Assembly (NCBI GenBank): GCA_025057755.1
Contig: JANWVC010000013.1
Coordinates: 1-64,000 of the forward strand
Length of the DNA: 64,000 nucleotides
Reading direction: 5' to 3'
Source: Limisphaera sp.
GTDB taxonomy: Bacteria > Verrucomicrobiota > Verrucomicrobiia > Limisphaerales > Limisphaeraceae
Shown here: positions 39,170 to 49,039 of the stretch, in pieces
Numbering within the stretch: the first letter of the stretch is position 1
Layout: every line of letters begins with the position of its first letter
Program-made: the position numbers and the translations under genes
The notes under the pieces: generated by a model
The model's input: only the letters and a program-made list of their open reading frames with translations
Databases searched by the model: none
What the model was told of the DNA's origin: nothing

Positions 39170-40099
39170 ATGGAAGACGTCGTTGTGATCGGATCCGGCT
39201 GTGCAGGTTGGACGGCTGCCCTTTACACCGCGCGAGCCAATCTGAAGCCCTTGGTGCTGACCGGTCATCTACCTGGCGGGTTATTGACCACAACCACGAT
39301 CGTTGAAAATTTCCCCGGTTTCCCCGACGGCATTGACGGGTACGAATTAATGACCCGCATGCAAAAGCAGGCGGAGCGTTTCGGCGCGCGGACCCGAATG
39401 GCCACGCTGGAATCGGCGAATCTCCAAACCTATCCTTTCGAATTGGTGGCCGATGGCGAACGTTTGCTCGCTCGCAGCCTGATCATCGCCACCGGCGCCG
39501 GTCACCGGAAGCTTGGGCTCGAAAGCGAAGCCAAACTCGAAAACAAGGGCGTCACCTATTGTGCCACTTGTGATGGCGCCCTGCCCATGTTTCGCAATAA
39601 ACCGCTCGTCGTCGTGGGCGGCGGCGATTCCGCTTGCGAAGAAGCGCTTTATCTCACGCGGTTCGGTTCCGTCGTTTATCTGGTCCACCGACGCGACCAG
39701 TTGCGCGCCTCCAAGATCATGGCCGACCGCGTCTTGTCCCATGAAAAGATTACGCCGGTCTGGAACACCGTGGTCACAGAGATCCTCGATGTGCAACAGA
39801 ACCGTGTGACCGGTGTGCGACTAAAGAACGTTCAAAACGGTGCAGAACAAACCCTGGAATGCGCCGGCGTGTTCATCGCCATCGGACACATTCCCAACAC
39901 CGCACTTTTCAGAGGCCAGTTGGAGATGGATGAAGCCGGTTACATTCTGACCCGGCGCGGACCCTTGACCAGCGTGCCGGGCGTCTTTGTCGCCGGCGAC
40001 TGTGCCGATCCGTACTACCGACAAGCCATCACCGCCGCGGGTATGGGCTGCGCCGCTGCCATCGAGGCGGAACGTTTTCTGGCCGCCGGGGGACGATAA
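39170..40099 (+). CDS. trxB: Thioredoxin reductase
   Basis: It passes electrons from NADPH through FAD to thioredoxin in the cytoplasm. The 309-residue protein has the FAD-binding VVVIGSGCAGWTAALYTARA, the redox-active CATC at 131-134 (VTYCATCDGA), an NADPH-binding VVVGGGDSACEEALYLT and HRRDQLRAS, and the second FAD motif GVFVAGDCADPYYRQAITAAGMG. Length and motif order match the low-molecular-weight bacterial type. The GSGCAG variant in the first glycine motif (usually GSGPAG) is minor. It is a single gene flanked by long gene-poor stretches. Confidence 0.96.
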   Translation: MEDVVVIGSGCAGWTAALYTARANLKPLVLTGHLPGGLLTTTTIVENFPGFPDGIDGYELMTRMQKQAERFGARTRMATLESANLQTYPFELVADGERLLARSLIIATGAGHRKLGLESEAKLENKGVTYCATCDGALPMFRNKPLVVVGGGDSACEEALYLTRFGSVVYLVHRRDQLRASKIMADRVLSHEKITPVWNTVVTEILDVQQNRVTGVRLKNVQNGAEQTLECAGVFIAIGHIPNTALFRGQLEMDEAGYILTRRGPLTSVPGVFVAGDCADPYYRQAITAAGMGCAAAIEAERFLAAGGR

Positions 40100-40941
40100 A
40101 CCGAAACAAAAACGGGCCACGCAACACCCAGCCCGCTGTGTTTCTCAGACCCTTTAGCAATCGACTGCAGCGCAACCAACCCGTTTTCACCTTTGAGCAT
40201 GTCACGACCACGGCGGCGATTCATCCGAAGCAGCCACCTCGCAGCATGACAAGATTCAGAAGCACGGAGGCCAACTACGAATTCGGGCCCCGCTCCAGAC
40301 CACTGCAGCCGTTGGGACTTGCCCAGTACCGACCGTACTCAGAGCCTGAACCAAACCGCCATCCATGAGAGCCTTTCCGGCTCTGCGATGAGGCCCAGGC
40401 CACGATCGTCTTTCGTTACCCTGCCTGAAGATCGCCTGTGCGGGGTGGCAGCCTTGTCGGCAGACGACCCTTTTCATGTCCGCCGCAAAGACTTTTACCC
40501 CCTGTTTCTCCTGATTGGCCACCGTTCGGTGCGAGCCAGGCTGCGTGTTCCTTACGGGCAGGCCCGCTGCCGCCAGGTGTCTCCGAAAAGGCAATGGGGG
40601 CCAACTGGAATTGAAACATTCAAAACGGCCTCAGCGCAAAGCGTTTAGAGCACAGACTCATTCAAAACCTGACTTGAAACCAACACCAAATCGGTCTCTG
40701 ACTTTCGCTTGGGTGCAGCCGATCGCACGCACCGACAACTCCCACAGTCTCAATGGAAAAGCTTTCACAAGCATTCGGGCCCGACGGCTTCATGCGGCGC
40801 TTCTTAATCGGTCTCAAGCGCATCCTTTGCGCGAAAAGGATCGAAGAGGATCTTACGAGATCCGGGGCGGAGGTAAGCTCGGTCCGTTCGGGGCCGTCCG
40901 CCAAGCTGAAATCAAATTCAAACTTTCTTTCAAAAATCCTG
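40100..40941. other. Gene-poor region between trxB and the PEP-CTERM gene
   Basis: About 840 bases with only short, unrecognised open frames on both strands (for example 40319-40648 plus, 40256-40594 minus). No RNA gene or repeat array was seen. Confidence 0.45.
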
Positions 40942-40971
40942 TTGACAGTCCGGTTACAGACCGGTTAAAAA
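40942..40971 (+). promoter_or_regulatory. Promoter candidate with helical-phase direct repeat
   Basis: TTGACA (40942-40947) is followed after 18 bases by TAAAAA (40966-40971). The spacer holds the direct repeat CCGGTT at 40950-40955 and 40961-40966, spaced 11 bases start to start, about one helical turn, which could bind a regulator. Transcription would begin about 40 bases upstream of the PEP-CTERM start, which has AGGAG at 41013-41017. Confidence 0.5.
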
Positions 40972-41020
40972 AGGGCGTCAGCGTTGCAAAACCCAAACAA
41001 CCTCCAAGCAGTAGGAGACC

Positions 41021-41944
41021 ATGCATTACATTAGCGCATTATTTGCAGCAGTCATCCTGGCCACCGGCACTGTATCTGCCCAATTAGGCAATATCGCGTG
41101 GGTAAGTTTCCATGCAGGAGATAATTCGCCGTCGAGTGGCGCCCAAGGAGCTGGATTCACGCAAGCCCCTGATGTCGGCTACACACAATTGCTGACTGCC
41201 AACGGCTATAACGTTACTCGGTTTGTGACCCAAGATAACATGACGCCCACCTCCCCGCTCATTCAAACGTTGAACACGTTTGATTTAGTTATCATAAGCC
41301 GATCGGTGCCCAGTGGGCATTACCAGAGCGCGACTGAGAATCAGGCCTGGCACGGTATTAGCAAGCCAATGATGATTCTAGGGGGATACGTCATTCGAGG
41401 CGGAGGTGGAGGTGGAGCCAGGTTAGGCTTCATGACTGGTGAAAATATTCCGGACACTGCCGGGACCATCCGCCTTCAAGTAAATGATCCGAATCACCCC
41501 ATTTTCCAAGGCATCGCACTGGATGCGAATAATCTAATGGTCAATAACTACGCCCAAATTGTTACGGTGTCTGGAAATCCGCAGCGCGGTATTTCGGTGG
41601 TGACCAACCCGCCTGTTTCCGGTGCAACCATCTTGGCGACAGTCGGTACGACTGGGGACCCAGCTTATGGCGGGATGGTGATCGGAGAGTTTCCGGCTGG
41701 AACAATGGTCGGGCCACTTTCAGGGGGAGTGCCTACAGTTCCACTAGCAGGCCGCCGACTCATCTTTCTCACGGGGAGCCGTGAAGCCGCTAACGTTAAC
41801 TCTGAAACTGCAGGCATTTACGACCTGATTGGGGATGGGCCGCAGTTGTTCTTGAATGCGGTGGCTTACATGATTCCGGAGCCGAATGCGGCGGCGTTGT
41901 TGTTGCTGGGCGGTTTGCCGTTGTGGTTACGGCGACGGCGGTGA
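41021..41944 (+). CDS. Secreted PEP-CTERM sorting-domain protein
   Basis: The 307-residue protein has a signal peptide (MHYISALFAAVILATGTVSA), an exported domain and a classic C-terminal sorting tag: IPEPNAA, a hydrophobic stretch (ALLLLGGLPLWL) and the basic RRRR end. The middle part (LTANGYNVTRFVTQDNMTP, TFDLVIISRSVPSGHY, MMILGGYVIRGGGGGG, DPNHPIFQGI) has an alternating alpha/beta look that may resemble ThuA/amidotransferase-like folds, but that is a weak inference. G+C looks lower than in its neighbours. A good promoter and Shine-Dalgarno precede it. An exosortase elsewhere in the genome would be needed. Confidence 0.85.
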   Translation: MHYISALFAAVILATGTVSAQLGNIAWVSFHAGDNSPSSGAQGAGFTQAPDVGYTQLLTANGYNVTRFVTQDNMTPTSPLIQTLNTFDLVIISRSVPSGHYQSATENQAWHGISKPMMILGGYVIRGGGGGGARLGFMTGENIPDTAGTIRLQVNDPNHPIFQGIALDANNLMVNNYAQIVTVSGNPQRGISVVTNPPVSGATILATVGTTGDPAYGGMVIGEFPAGTMVGPLSGGVPTVPLAGRRLIFLTGSREAANVNSETAGIYDLIGDGPQLFLNAVAYMIPEPNAAALLLLGGLPLWLRRRR

Positions 41945-42118
41945 GCAGGCCACGGTTTTTAACGCTGCTTTAGAACCGGTGAAGGATCGGCTCTGGCCGG
42001 TCTTTCTCTTTCTCTCCTGAATGGTGCTTGAAGCTTTTTTGTGTCAGCAACTTTCCAAGGGCATAGGGCCCCGCGAAGGGCTGTCCGGCAAGCCAATGCC
42101 TCGGTGAGGGCCTGGCCA

Positions 42119-42748
42119 TCAATTTCTCCGTCGCCACCAAAACATGCGTTCCAGACCGGCCCGATTGGGATAGGATCGAGGGATCCAGTGTTGGATCAAT
42201 TCGAAGTGAGGTTGGAATCGGCTCAGGACCTCCTCGACGGTGGTGCCGTAAGGCGGCTCCGGGCCGTCATTTGGGATGAGGTAATGAATGGCCAGGAAGT
42301 AACCGTGGGGTTTGAGCCAGCGGAGCACGGCTTGGAAGTAGAGGGATCGGTCATCCGGTCGGATGGCACAGTAAAGGGTGTGTTCAAATACCCAGTCGAA
42401 GAGTTGAACCGGGTTGGCGCGCAGGAAATTAAGGCAGAGCACCTGCCCTGAACACCCGGCTTGCTGCAGCCGCTGTTGTGCACGAGCCACAGCCGAAGGA
42501 GCAAAGTCCAATCCGGTGACGTCGAACCCGGCGCGCGCCCAGGGCAAAAGATCGTGGCCGGTCCCGCAACCGGGCACCAAGACTCGACCCTTGGGCAGTT
42601 CCGGATGGGTTTGCAAGAAATCCACAAGGCCGGGAGCCGGTTCACCCTTGTCCCAACGGGTGTCCCCGACCTGATACCGATGTTCCCAATATTCAGACCG
42701 TTCCGGGTGAATGGGCAACAGCGGTGCAGAAGCGGACATAAACTTCAT
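42119..42748 (-). CDS. TPMT-family SAM-dependent methyltransferase
   Basis: A 209-residue methyltransferase of the thiopurine/thiol/halide methyltransferase family. Seen: EYWEHRYQVGDTRWDKGEPAPGL (the family's WE-RY-GxTxWD-G start), motif I VLVPGCGTGHDLLPWA, VTGLDFAPSAVARAQQRL, WVFEHTLYCAI and a proline-rich C-terminal block PYGTTVEEVLSRF. It may methylate sulfur, selenium or halide nucleophiles; the substrate is unknown. Its ATG overlaps the lolD stop (ATGA), so it is translated with the Lol genes, although no functional link to lipoprotein sorting is obvious. Confidence 0.87.
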   Translation of the reverse strand: MKFMSASAPLLPIHPERSEYWEHRYQVGDTRWDKGEPAPGLVDFLQTHPELPKGRVLVPGCGTGHDLLPWARAGFDVTGLDFAPSAVARAQQRLQQAGCSGQVLCLNFLRANPVQLFDWVFEHTLYCAIRPDDRSLYFQAVLRWLKPHGYFLAIHYLIPNDGPEPPYGTTVEEVLSRFQPHFELIQHWIPRSYPNRAGLERMFWWRRRN

Positions 42749-43566
42749 GACGCCGGTTCGGAGGGAACAGAGGCCGGCCCGCGATTTGGTGCTCGGATCT
42801 GGCCGTCCATCAGATCCACAATCACGGGTGCATGAGCGGCAACTCGTTCGTCATGCGTGGCCATGACGAGCGTCACGCTTCGTTCCGACCGGATTTGTAA
42901 CAGCAATTGCAGAATTTCTTCACCCGTGCGGGAATCCAAGTTCCCTGTAGGTTCGTCGGCCAAGATCAATTCGGGCTGGTTGATCAAGGCTCGTGCAATG
43001 GCTACTCGCTGTTGTTCGCCGCCGGACAGTTCGGCCGGTTTGTGGTCCATGCGATCGGCCAGACCCACCCGGGCCAAAAGTTCTCGTCCTCTGCGCGTGG
43101 CGGTTGCGGGATCGATTCGGGCAATGCGGGCTGGCAAGCATACATTCTCCAGCGCATCCAACTCAGGCAACAAGTGATAGGCTTGAAAGACAAAGCCAAT
43201 GTAGCGGTTTCGAATCTGGCTCAATTCTGTTTGCGACAATGTGGCCAGGTTCCGCCCCTGAAACCAGATCTCGCCTTCCTCGGGCACGTCCAATCCCCCC
43301 AACAGATGCAGCAACGTGCTTTTGCCCGCGCCGGAAGCCCCCCGTAAGGCAAGGAAAGTCCCCTGGCGAACGGCCAAATCGATCCCCCGCAAAACCTCCA
43401 AGGTGCGGGCTCCCATGCGATAACGCTTCACCACGCCCTGCGCCCGCAACACAACCGGGCCGGGAGTGGGAGAATCCGGCCCTGCAGACTCGGCCGAGAC
43501 GCTCATCGGCGCAACCGCAGGCAGGACCAAGGGATGATCTTTGGAGGGAATCCGGGGTTCATTCAT
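42745..43566 (-). CDS. lolD: Lipoprotein-releasing ABC transporter ATP-binding protein
   Basis: LolD powers extraction of outer-membrane lipoproteins from the inner membrane with LolC/LolE. The 273-residue protein has Walker [19 protein letters not shown], the Q-loop region [19 protein letters not shown], the ABC signature [19 protein letters not shown], Walker [13 protein letters not shown] and the His switch ATHDERV. About 40 residues precede the usual LolD start ([15 protein letters not shown]), so internal starts may be used. It overlaps the upstream permease gene by eight bases and the downstream methyltransferase by four. The MacB-type ATPase near 51 kb is similar, but the LolC/E-type partner supports this name. 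Confidence 0.88.
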   Translation of the reverse strand: MNEPRIPSKDHPLVLPAVAPMSVSAESAGPDSPTPGPVVLRAQGVVKRYRMGARTLEVLRGIDLAVRQGTFLALRGASGAGKSTLLHLLGGLDVPEEGEIWFQGRNLATLSQTELSQIRNRYIGFVFQAYHLLPELDALENVCLPARIARIDPATATRRGRELLARVGLADRMDHKPAELSGGEQQRVAIARALINQPELILADEPTGNLDSRTGEEILQLLLQIRSERSVTLVMATHDERVAAHAPVIVDLMDGQIRAPNRGPASVPSEPAS

Positions 43567-44833
43567 GGCGCAAGGCCTCCACCGGATTCAGCCGGCTTGC
43601 GTATCGGGCCGGAAAGGCCGCTGCCAGCAAACAAATGAGTAAAGAGCCGCCGCAGATGATGATCACATCGCGTGCCAGGACCAGAGCAGGCAACTGATCG
43701 AAGCCGTAGATGGACGCCGGAAACAGCTCGAAGCCCGTCAGCCGGCGCAACCATTCCAGAAACTGGTTGCGATAGTGAATGGCGGTCAATCCCAAAACGA
43801 CTCCGGCTGCCACTCCTGCCACGCTAACAATGAGGCTCTGCCCCAAAAACACCCGAAGCACCTGTTGGTGCGTGGCTCCAAGGGCTTTCAAAATGCCGAT
43901 CTCACGCGTTTTCATCATCACGAACGTGATCAATGTGCAGGTGATCCCAAAAGCAGCCACCAAGACAATGAAGAACAAAATGTAAAGCATCACGTTTTTT
44001 TCGACCACCACGGCCAACATGAGGGGACTATCTTCCATCCAGGTGCTCACCCAAACTTCAGGTCCCAGATCGTGGCGCAATGCCCGAGCGGCACTTTGAG
44101 GTTGCAAAGGATCCCGAAGGGTCAACATCAACCCATGCACGGCGTCCGTATCAGCCAAATCGAATAATTCCTGCGCGTCTTCCAACCGGGTGATCACCAC
44201 ATTGGCATTGAACTCGTAATAACCGGCATCGAACACCCCTCGCACGGTGTAATCGAGCGGCAGGATGGCCTCGGGCTGGTTTTTTTCCTGGGCTTCCTTC
44301 AGCCGACGTAATTCCTGCCAGGAATAGATGCTCACGCGATCGCCCACGCGAAGGCCCATGGTTTCGGCAAAGACGGTGCCGACCAACAGATCGCGCGGGC
44401 CGAGTTCGAAACGCCCTTGCACCATGTTGCGCGGCAGGGCACTGACCCGGGCCTCGTACTCCGGCAGGCATCCCCGGACTACAGGGGCGTAAACTCGTGG
44501 TTGACCTTGCGCAGGTTGGGTTTCCACCAAAACCTGCCCTAACACAAAGGGGGCAGCCCCACGCACCATTGGATGAGCCCCTACTCGTTCCAACCACTGA
44601 GGCCAATCCGTCATTGCCCGGTCGCGCAAGACCACGCGCGCATGCGCGTTAAAACCGAACACCCGGTCCCGCAGATCGCGATCGAACCCGCTCATCACGC
44701 TGATCACAATCAGCAGCACGGCCACGCCTAACATGACGCCGCACACAGAAATCAGCGTGATCACCGAGACAAACGATCGTTTGGGCCGCAGGTATCGCAG
44801 CGCCAAGAGTAATTCGAACGGTAGCCGTGACAT
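43559..44833 (-). CDS. lolC: Lipoprotein-releasing system permease (LolC/LolE family)
   Basis: The 424-residue inner-membrane protein has the LolC/E start LLLALRYLRPKRSFVSVITLISVCGVMLGVAVLLIVISVMSGF with its first membrane helix, a periplasmic domain of about 230 residues, then three C-terminal helices in the FtsX/MacB pattern. These include the helix before MMKTREIGILKALGATHQQV, whose charged segment contacts the ATPase. One permease gene pairs with lolD, so the transporter may be a homodimer instead of LolC plus LolE. It starts the three-gene operon lolC-lolD-methyltransferase. Confidence 0.9.
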   Translation of the reverse strand: MSRLPFELLLALRYLRPKRSFVSVITLISVCGVMLGVAVLLIVISVMSGFDRDLRDRVFGFNAHARVVLRDRAMTDWPQWLERVGAHPMVRGAAPFVLGQVLVETQPAQGQPRVYAPVVRGCLPEYEARVSALPRNMVQGRFELGPRDLLVGTVFAETMGLRVGDRVSIYSWQELRRLKEAQEKNQPEAILPLDYTVRGVFDAGYYEFNANVVITRLEDAQELFDLADTDAVHGLMLTLRDPLQPQSAARALRHDLGPEVWVSTWMEDSPLMLAVVVEKNVMLYILFFIVLVAAFGITCTLITFVMMKTREIGILKALGATHQQVLRVFLGQSLIVSVAGVAAGVVLGLTAIHYRNQFLEWLRRLTGFELFPASIYGFDQLPALVLARDVIIICGGSLLICLLAAAFPARYASRLNPVEALRHE

Positions 44834-45124
44834 CCGGCGCAGGCTAGGAAGGAACCGCCGGACATGTCAACGAACGCGGGCCGCCGTGTCCCGAAAGAGG
44901 GATCGGCTTGGTGAACCCGGACAAGCGCAACCTGAACCGATCAATGCAGCGCTGCGGACCACGCAGCCTGATTGCACGGATGCGCACCAGATGCTACCGA
45001 TGGATTGTGAGGCGTCCGCAAACGACACCGGAACGACCCTGTTGGCTCGGCAGGGCCAGGCTCGGTCGGATCGGGCGCATGCTTTTGCTCCCGGGGAGTA
45101 GCCCCCTGCAGGCTTTGGGCACGC

Positions 45125-46031
45125 GGGTGTTGCACAAACTTCCTCATCATGCGTCTTCCGAGGATCTCTAGGACGGAATCCTCGAACTTTAGAATGCCGG
45201 GACCAACGCGCGGGGACCCTAACCGGTTGGCGTCTGACGCAGGGCGTAGAGGTCCGGTTCCCTGCTGTGACAGTGCCGACCAAGGGATTGGTGGTGGCGG
45301 CTGCCGACCTCAAACCGCTTTCGCCGGGTGGATCCAAACGTGACCAACGTGGTGGGCATTGGCCGGGTCGGCTTGGTAACAGTCGTGACACGCTAGAGCG
45401 AGTTGATTGCAGCCGGGCGCATCGTTGACCGCATCGCGCATGCCGACGAAGGGACTGGGCCGTGCGCATGCGAAGACCGGGCGATCGCAGGCAACGCGGT
45501 TGGATCAGGACTACGCCAGCCAGAGGCGCGGGTTCGTCCCTGGAACTAATCAACCCCGGGCTCCCGAACCATCACGGCCAGAATTGGGCCGCCAGTCTGG
45601 TCGGCGTTGGCACACCAGGCCGATCCAATTCAGTGGCGCGAGGCAATGTTCCTCCCTTCATTCCAGAGGTGCAGCATGTCTCGCCGGTGCCGCGTTCGGT
45701 TGATCCGGTTTGGATCACGGCGCAAATCCTGGAAGAGGCGTCGAGGAGGCTGCGTGTTATGTTGTACTGAGGTCGGGGGGCACGCCCCATTTCACGGCGG
45801 CCCCGATGCACGACAACGGCCAGACCTTGGGCGGTTCTGCTGGCGACGGATTGTTTGGGGGATCATCTTGCCGCAAACCAACGATGCTGTAGTGGAGTTT
45901 TACATCGAAGCCCGGGATGGATCCGTGCGTGGGTCCCTTCCCTCTTTTCCCAACTGGGCCGACCTCGAGGTGCCCCAGGTCTACAGCAGCATGGACCCCA
46001 TCGGACGTTCCGGGCAGAATCAGATCCGGTC
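45125..46031 (+). pseudogene. Degraded lamin-tail-domain (LTD) secreted protein
   Basis: Fragments of a secreted lamin-tail/CotH-neighbour type protein can be read in successive frames. A start-like stretch VLHKLPHHASSEDL is followed by stops within ILEL and NAGTNA. Then come TLTGWRLTQGVEVRFP and GLVVAAADL, VTNVVG, RIVDRIAHADEG, SSLELINPGLPNHHGQNWAAS, VPRSVDPVWITAQI, FTAAPMHDNGQTL, SAGDGLFGG and DAVVEFYIEARDG. The consensus for these proteins is known to me from verrucomicrobial genomes. At least four frameshifts and three stops are needed, so it is dead. The remnant merges in frame with the next gene, which can falsely lengthen rlmI. Confidence 0.72.
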
Positions 46032-46032
46032 T

Positions 46033-47364
46033 ATGAGTCAACATGCATCGCATCCTGCGTCGGGTGCAGAGCCTGGGCCGGCGGCAGAGCGAAGGAAAGG
46101 GCTTCGAAGGACTGCCGGGCCAAAAACTTCAGATGCGAAAAGCGGCTCGGTTAGTACAACCTCGGCCAGTATCACTCATGATCAAGCAGCATCCAGCGAT
46201 TCGTGGCGCAGGCCGTGGGTTCAGCTCAAATATCTGAGCTTCAGCACGCAATTGTACCCGGCGATGATCGCCAGGGCTTCATCGGATGCCCAACCAGGCA
46301 GCCTTGTGACTGTCTATGACAAACAGGGCCGACGCTTTGGGGCAGGACTGTATCACCCGCGCGCCCGTGTGCCGCTTCGCATTTTCCATCACGGTCCCAC
46401 TGCCTTTCATGAAGAGGACTTCCTGCGACTTTTGGACCGGGCTGTAGATCTGCGCATGAACTCCTTGCGCTTGCCCGAAGTCACGGACGCTTTTCGAGTG
46501 GTTCACTCCGACGGGGATGGACTCAGCGGATTGGTGGTGGACAAATTCGCCGATGTGCTTAGCGTGGAGGTACACAGCTTGGGCGTCTGGCAGCGGTTAC
46601 CCCAGTGGTTAAAACACCTTCACAGCCGGCTGGGCACATGCCGCCATGTCATCCAGGTCGGAGACCTGGCTGCTCGCCTGGAGGGAATCCCCCAACCCGA
46701 AGCGGCCGAAACAGTGTCTCGGGTCAAGATCCGAGAGCACGGCGTGGTCTTCGAAGTAAACTTTGCCACCGGTCACAAAACAGGCTTTTTTTGTGATCAA
46801 CGGGAGAATCGTATCCGATTAAGCCGGTTGGTGCAGCCCAGACAACGCGTGTTGGACCTTTGCTGTTACACCGGCGGCTTTGCCCTTGCTGTGGCCGTAC
46901 GGAGCCAGCCAGCCGAAGTCACAGGCGTGGATCTGGATGAAACAGCTTTGGCACAAGCCCGGCGAAACGCCAATTTGAACCGCGTGCACATCCGCTGGGT
47001 ACATTGTGACGCCTTCAGCTACGCTCGCCAAATGCAACGCAACGGCCAGCGGTGGGATGTGGTCGTAATCGATCCGCCCAAGTTTGTCTCCGATCGCCAA
47101 GAGCTTGCAGCCGGGCTGCGGCGCTACGAGGACCTCAATCATTTGGCTGCCGGCTTGCTACATCCTGGCGGTTTATTGGTCACATGCTCTTGTTCCGGCA
47201 TGGTAAGTGAGGAGGTCTTCGAGAAAACCGTGATTCGCGCCGTCCACAGATTAAATCGCAAACTCCAGATCCTCGACCGAACCGGAGCCGGTCCCGACCA
47301 TCCGGTCATGTCGCACTGTCCAGAAAGTCGTTACCTGAAGGTGCTCTGGGGTCGGGTCTGGTAA
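46033..47364 (+). CDS. rlmI: 23S rRNA m5C methyltransferase, RlmI-like
   Basis: RlmI methylates C1962 of 23S rRNA. The 443-residue protein has an N-terminal PUA-like region (PGSLVTVYDKQGRRFGAGLYHP), a linker domain with DGDGLSGLVVDKFADVLSVEV, FATGHKTGFFCDQRENR, SAM motif I VLDLCCYTGGFALAVA, acidic VTGVDLDETALAQARRNA, and the catalytic VVIDPPKFV and VTCSCSGMV. The open frame reaches back to 45607, but that part is a decayed LTD gene. ATG 46033 (MSQHASHP) is the first sensible start, and the conserved part begins near WRRPWVQ (about 46200). About 55 low-complexity residues precede it, so a later start is possible. Confidence 0.88.
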   Translation: MSQHASHPASGAEPGPAAERRKGLRRTAGPKTSDAKSGSVSTTSASITHDQAASSDSWRRPWVQLKYLSFSTQLYPAMIARASSDAQPGSLVTVYDKQGRRFGAGLYHPRARVPLRIFHHGPTAFHEEDFLRLLDRAVDLRMNSLRLPEVTDAFRVVHSDGDGLSGLVVDKFADVLSVEVHSLGVWQRLPQWLKHLHSRLGTCRHVIQVGDLAARLEGIPQPEAAETVSRVKIREHGVVFEVNFATGHKTGFFCDQRENRIRLSRLVQPRQRVLDLCCYTGGFALAVAVRSQPAEVTGVDLDETALAQARRNANLNRVHIRWVHCDAFSYARQMQRNGQRWDVVVIDPPKFVSDRQELAAGLRRYEDLNHLAAGLLHPGGLLVTCSCSGMVSEEVFEKTVIRAVHRLNRKLQILDRTGAGPDHPVMSHCPESRYLKVLWGRVW

Positions 47365-47626
47365 AAACATTCGATCGCTCCGGAAAAGGAGCCGCGTGCG
47401 CACCCGTGGGACAGCAGCGACCAGTTTTGAGCGGAGCGTGAGCCTGTTCTAACATGCGGCTTGCAAAGGGAGCCCTCGCGAAAGCACCCAGGCCCTGTGG
47501 GCGAAGCCGAGCCGCGCGATCATCGACACCAGGACCTTCACACTGCGTGCGCTTCCTGCGCTTGCGCCTCCGGAATGCTGATCCGGTCTTGCGTCGATCG
47601 CATGTGGCTCAGCGACTGCCTACCCC

Positions 47627-48979
47627 CTACTCGTAACGCAGGGCTTCGATCGGATGATAACGAGCTGCCTTAAAGGCGGGAAACAAGCCGGCCAAAATAC
47701 CGACGGCGGCACTAAAGGAAACCGCCACGACCAACGCGAGCGGTGTGATCACCGGTTCGTTGGCCGTGGGCGTGATCCAGGACAACACATGAACGAATCC
47801 GAACGAAACCGCCACACCCAAAGCCGCGCCCACCAAGGCCAAAACCATGCTTTCAATCAGAACCTGCATGAAAATGGCAAATCCCGTGGCGCCCACGGCT
47901 TTGCATATGCCGATTTCCCGAATCCGCTCGTTGATGCTAGCCAGCATGATGTTCATGATCCCGATGCCGCCCACCAACAGGCTGATGGCTGCAATCAGGC
48001 CGCCACTCATGCGAGCATTGCGGATCTGCTGATTGATGTTCTCCACCCGGCTTTCCTGCGTGTCGAATTCGAAATCCTCGATGCCCCGATGTGTCAGCAT
48101 CAAAATGTTGCGGGCTTGTTGCAGCGCCACTTCCAACTCTTCCAAGGCGTGCACCTTGATGTCCAAGGCAGTCAAGCGCAGGTCCGGAACACCATCGCGA
48201 TCCGACGAGGCCCGGAATCTTAGCCAGGCCGTCTTGAGCGGGATATACACCGTCCGGTTCTTGCGGTCGAACGCCCAGTTGCCCCGTCCAAAGCCACGCG
48301 CTCGCTCCGGTCCGGCCCGCGGTGTCGTCCCGCGCCGTTGTTCCGCCAACCGGCGGCGACGATCCTGTTCGCTTTCGTAATGCTGAAACATCCCCACAAT
48401 GGTGAAAGGTTGTTCATTGATGAAGATCACCTCACCGATGGGGATGATCTCCCGACCCACCTGGGCCGGTGAACCAAATAACTCGTCCCGGATGGCCGTG
48501 CCAATCACGCAAACCGGGTTGGCCAGTTCCTGGTCCAGTTCACTAAAGAACCGGCCATGTTCCACGACGTGAAGGTTCATCTCCAAAGCGGCATCCGTCA
48601 CCCCCACGCATTCCATCGGAATCGAGACCCGATCCCGCCGGGTCAACACCGCACCGTCCACCCGGATGGCCGGCGAAACCAAACGCAACAAGGGCGCCGT
48701 TTGTTCCAGCGCCACGGCATCCATCATGGTACGTCCCGGCGCCTGATCGGCCAGATGTTCCTGATCAGCGGGCACATCGCCCTCATCCACTTCCACACGA
48801 TCCGCGCCGCCCATCGCCGTGAGGGTCTCTTTCATGCCGTTTTCCATCCCTTTGATGATGGCGGACATCCCCACCAAACTCGAAACTCCCAAAATGATCC
48901 CCAGCATGGTCAGCAGGGACCGCATCTTGTGGGCCCAGACCTCTTTCAGTCCCACGAGCAACGAGGTCCACAGGGTCAT
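47627..48979 (-). CDS. MacB-like ABC transporter permease, second copy
   Basis: A 450-residue FtsX/MacB-type permease. The N-terminal helix WAHKMRSLLTMLGIILGVSSLVGMSAI is followed by a large periplasmic MacB_PCD domain (about 60-310), then three C-terminal helices with AISLLVGGIGIMNIMLASINERIREIGICKAVGA. It lacks a fused nucleotide-binding domain, unlike E. coli MacB. The ATG at 48979 has AGGAGG eight bases upstream and was chosen over an upstream ATG. It lies 60 bases after a paralogue with the same pattern, and both appear to be served by one ATPase upstream. The ligand is unknown; antibiotics, peptides or lipids are typical. Confidence 0.85.
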   Translation of the reverse strand: MTLWTSLLVGLKEVWAHKMRSLLTMLGIILGVSSLVGMSAIIKGMENGMKETLTAMGGADRVEVDEGDVPADQEHLADQAPGRTMMDAVALEQTAPLLRLVSPAIRVDGAVLTRRDRVSIPMECVGVTDAALEMNLHVVEHGRFFSELDQELANPVCVIGTAIRDELFGSPAQVGREIIPIGEVIFINEQPFTIVGMFQHYESEQDRRRRLAEQRRGTTPRAGPERARGFGRGNWAFDRKNRTVYIPLKTAWLRFRASSDRDGVPDLRLTALDIKVHALEELEVALQQARNILMLTHRGIEDFEFDTQESRVENINQQIRNARMSGGLIAAISLLVGGIGIMNIMLASINERIREIGICKAVGATGFAIFMQVLIESMVLALVGAALGVAVSFGFVHVLSWITPTANEPVITPLALVVAVSFSAAVGILAGLFPAFKAARYHPIEALRYE

Positions 48980-49039
48980 GATCTTGACCTCCTGTCTGAC
49001 GCGGTCGCGCCTACGCCCGGCTTGCGCCACGTGCAACGC

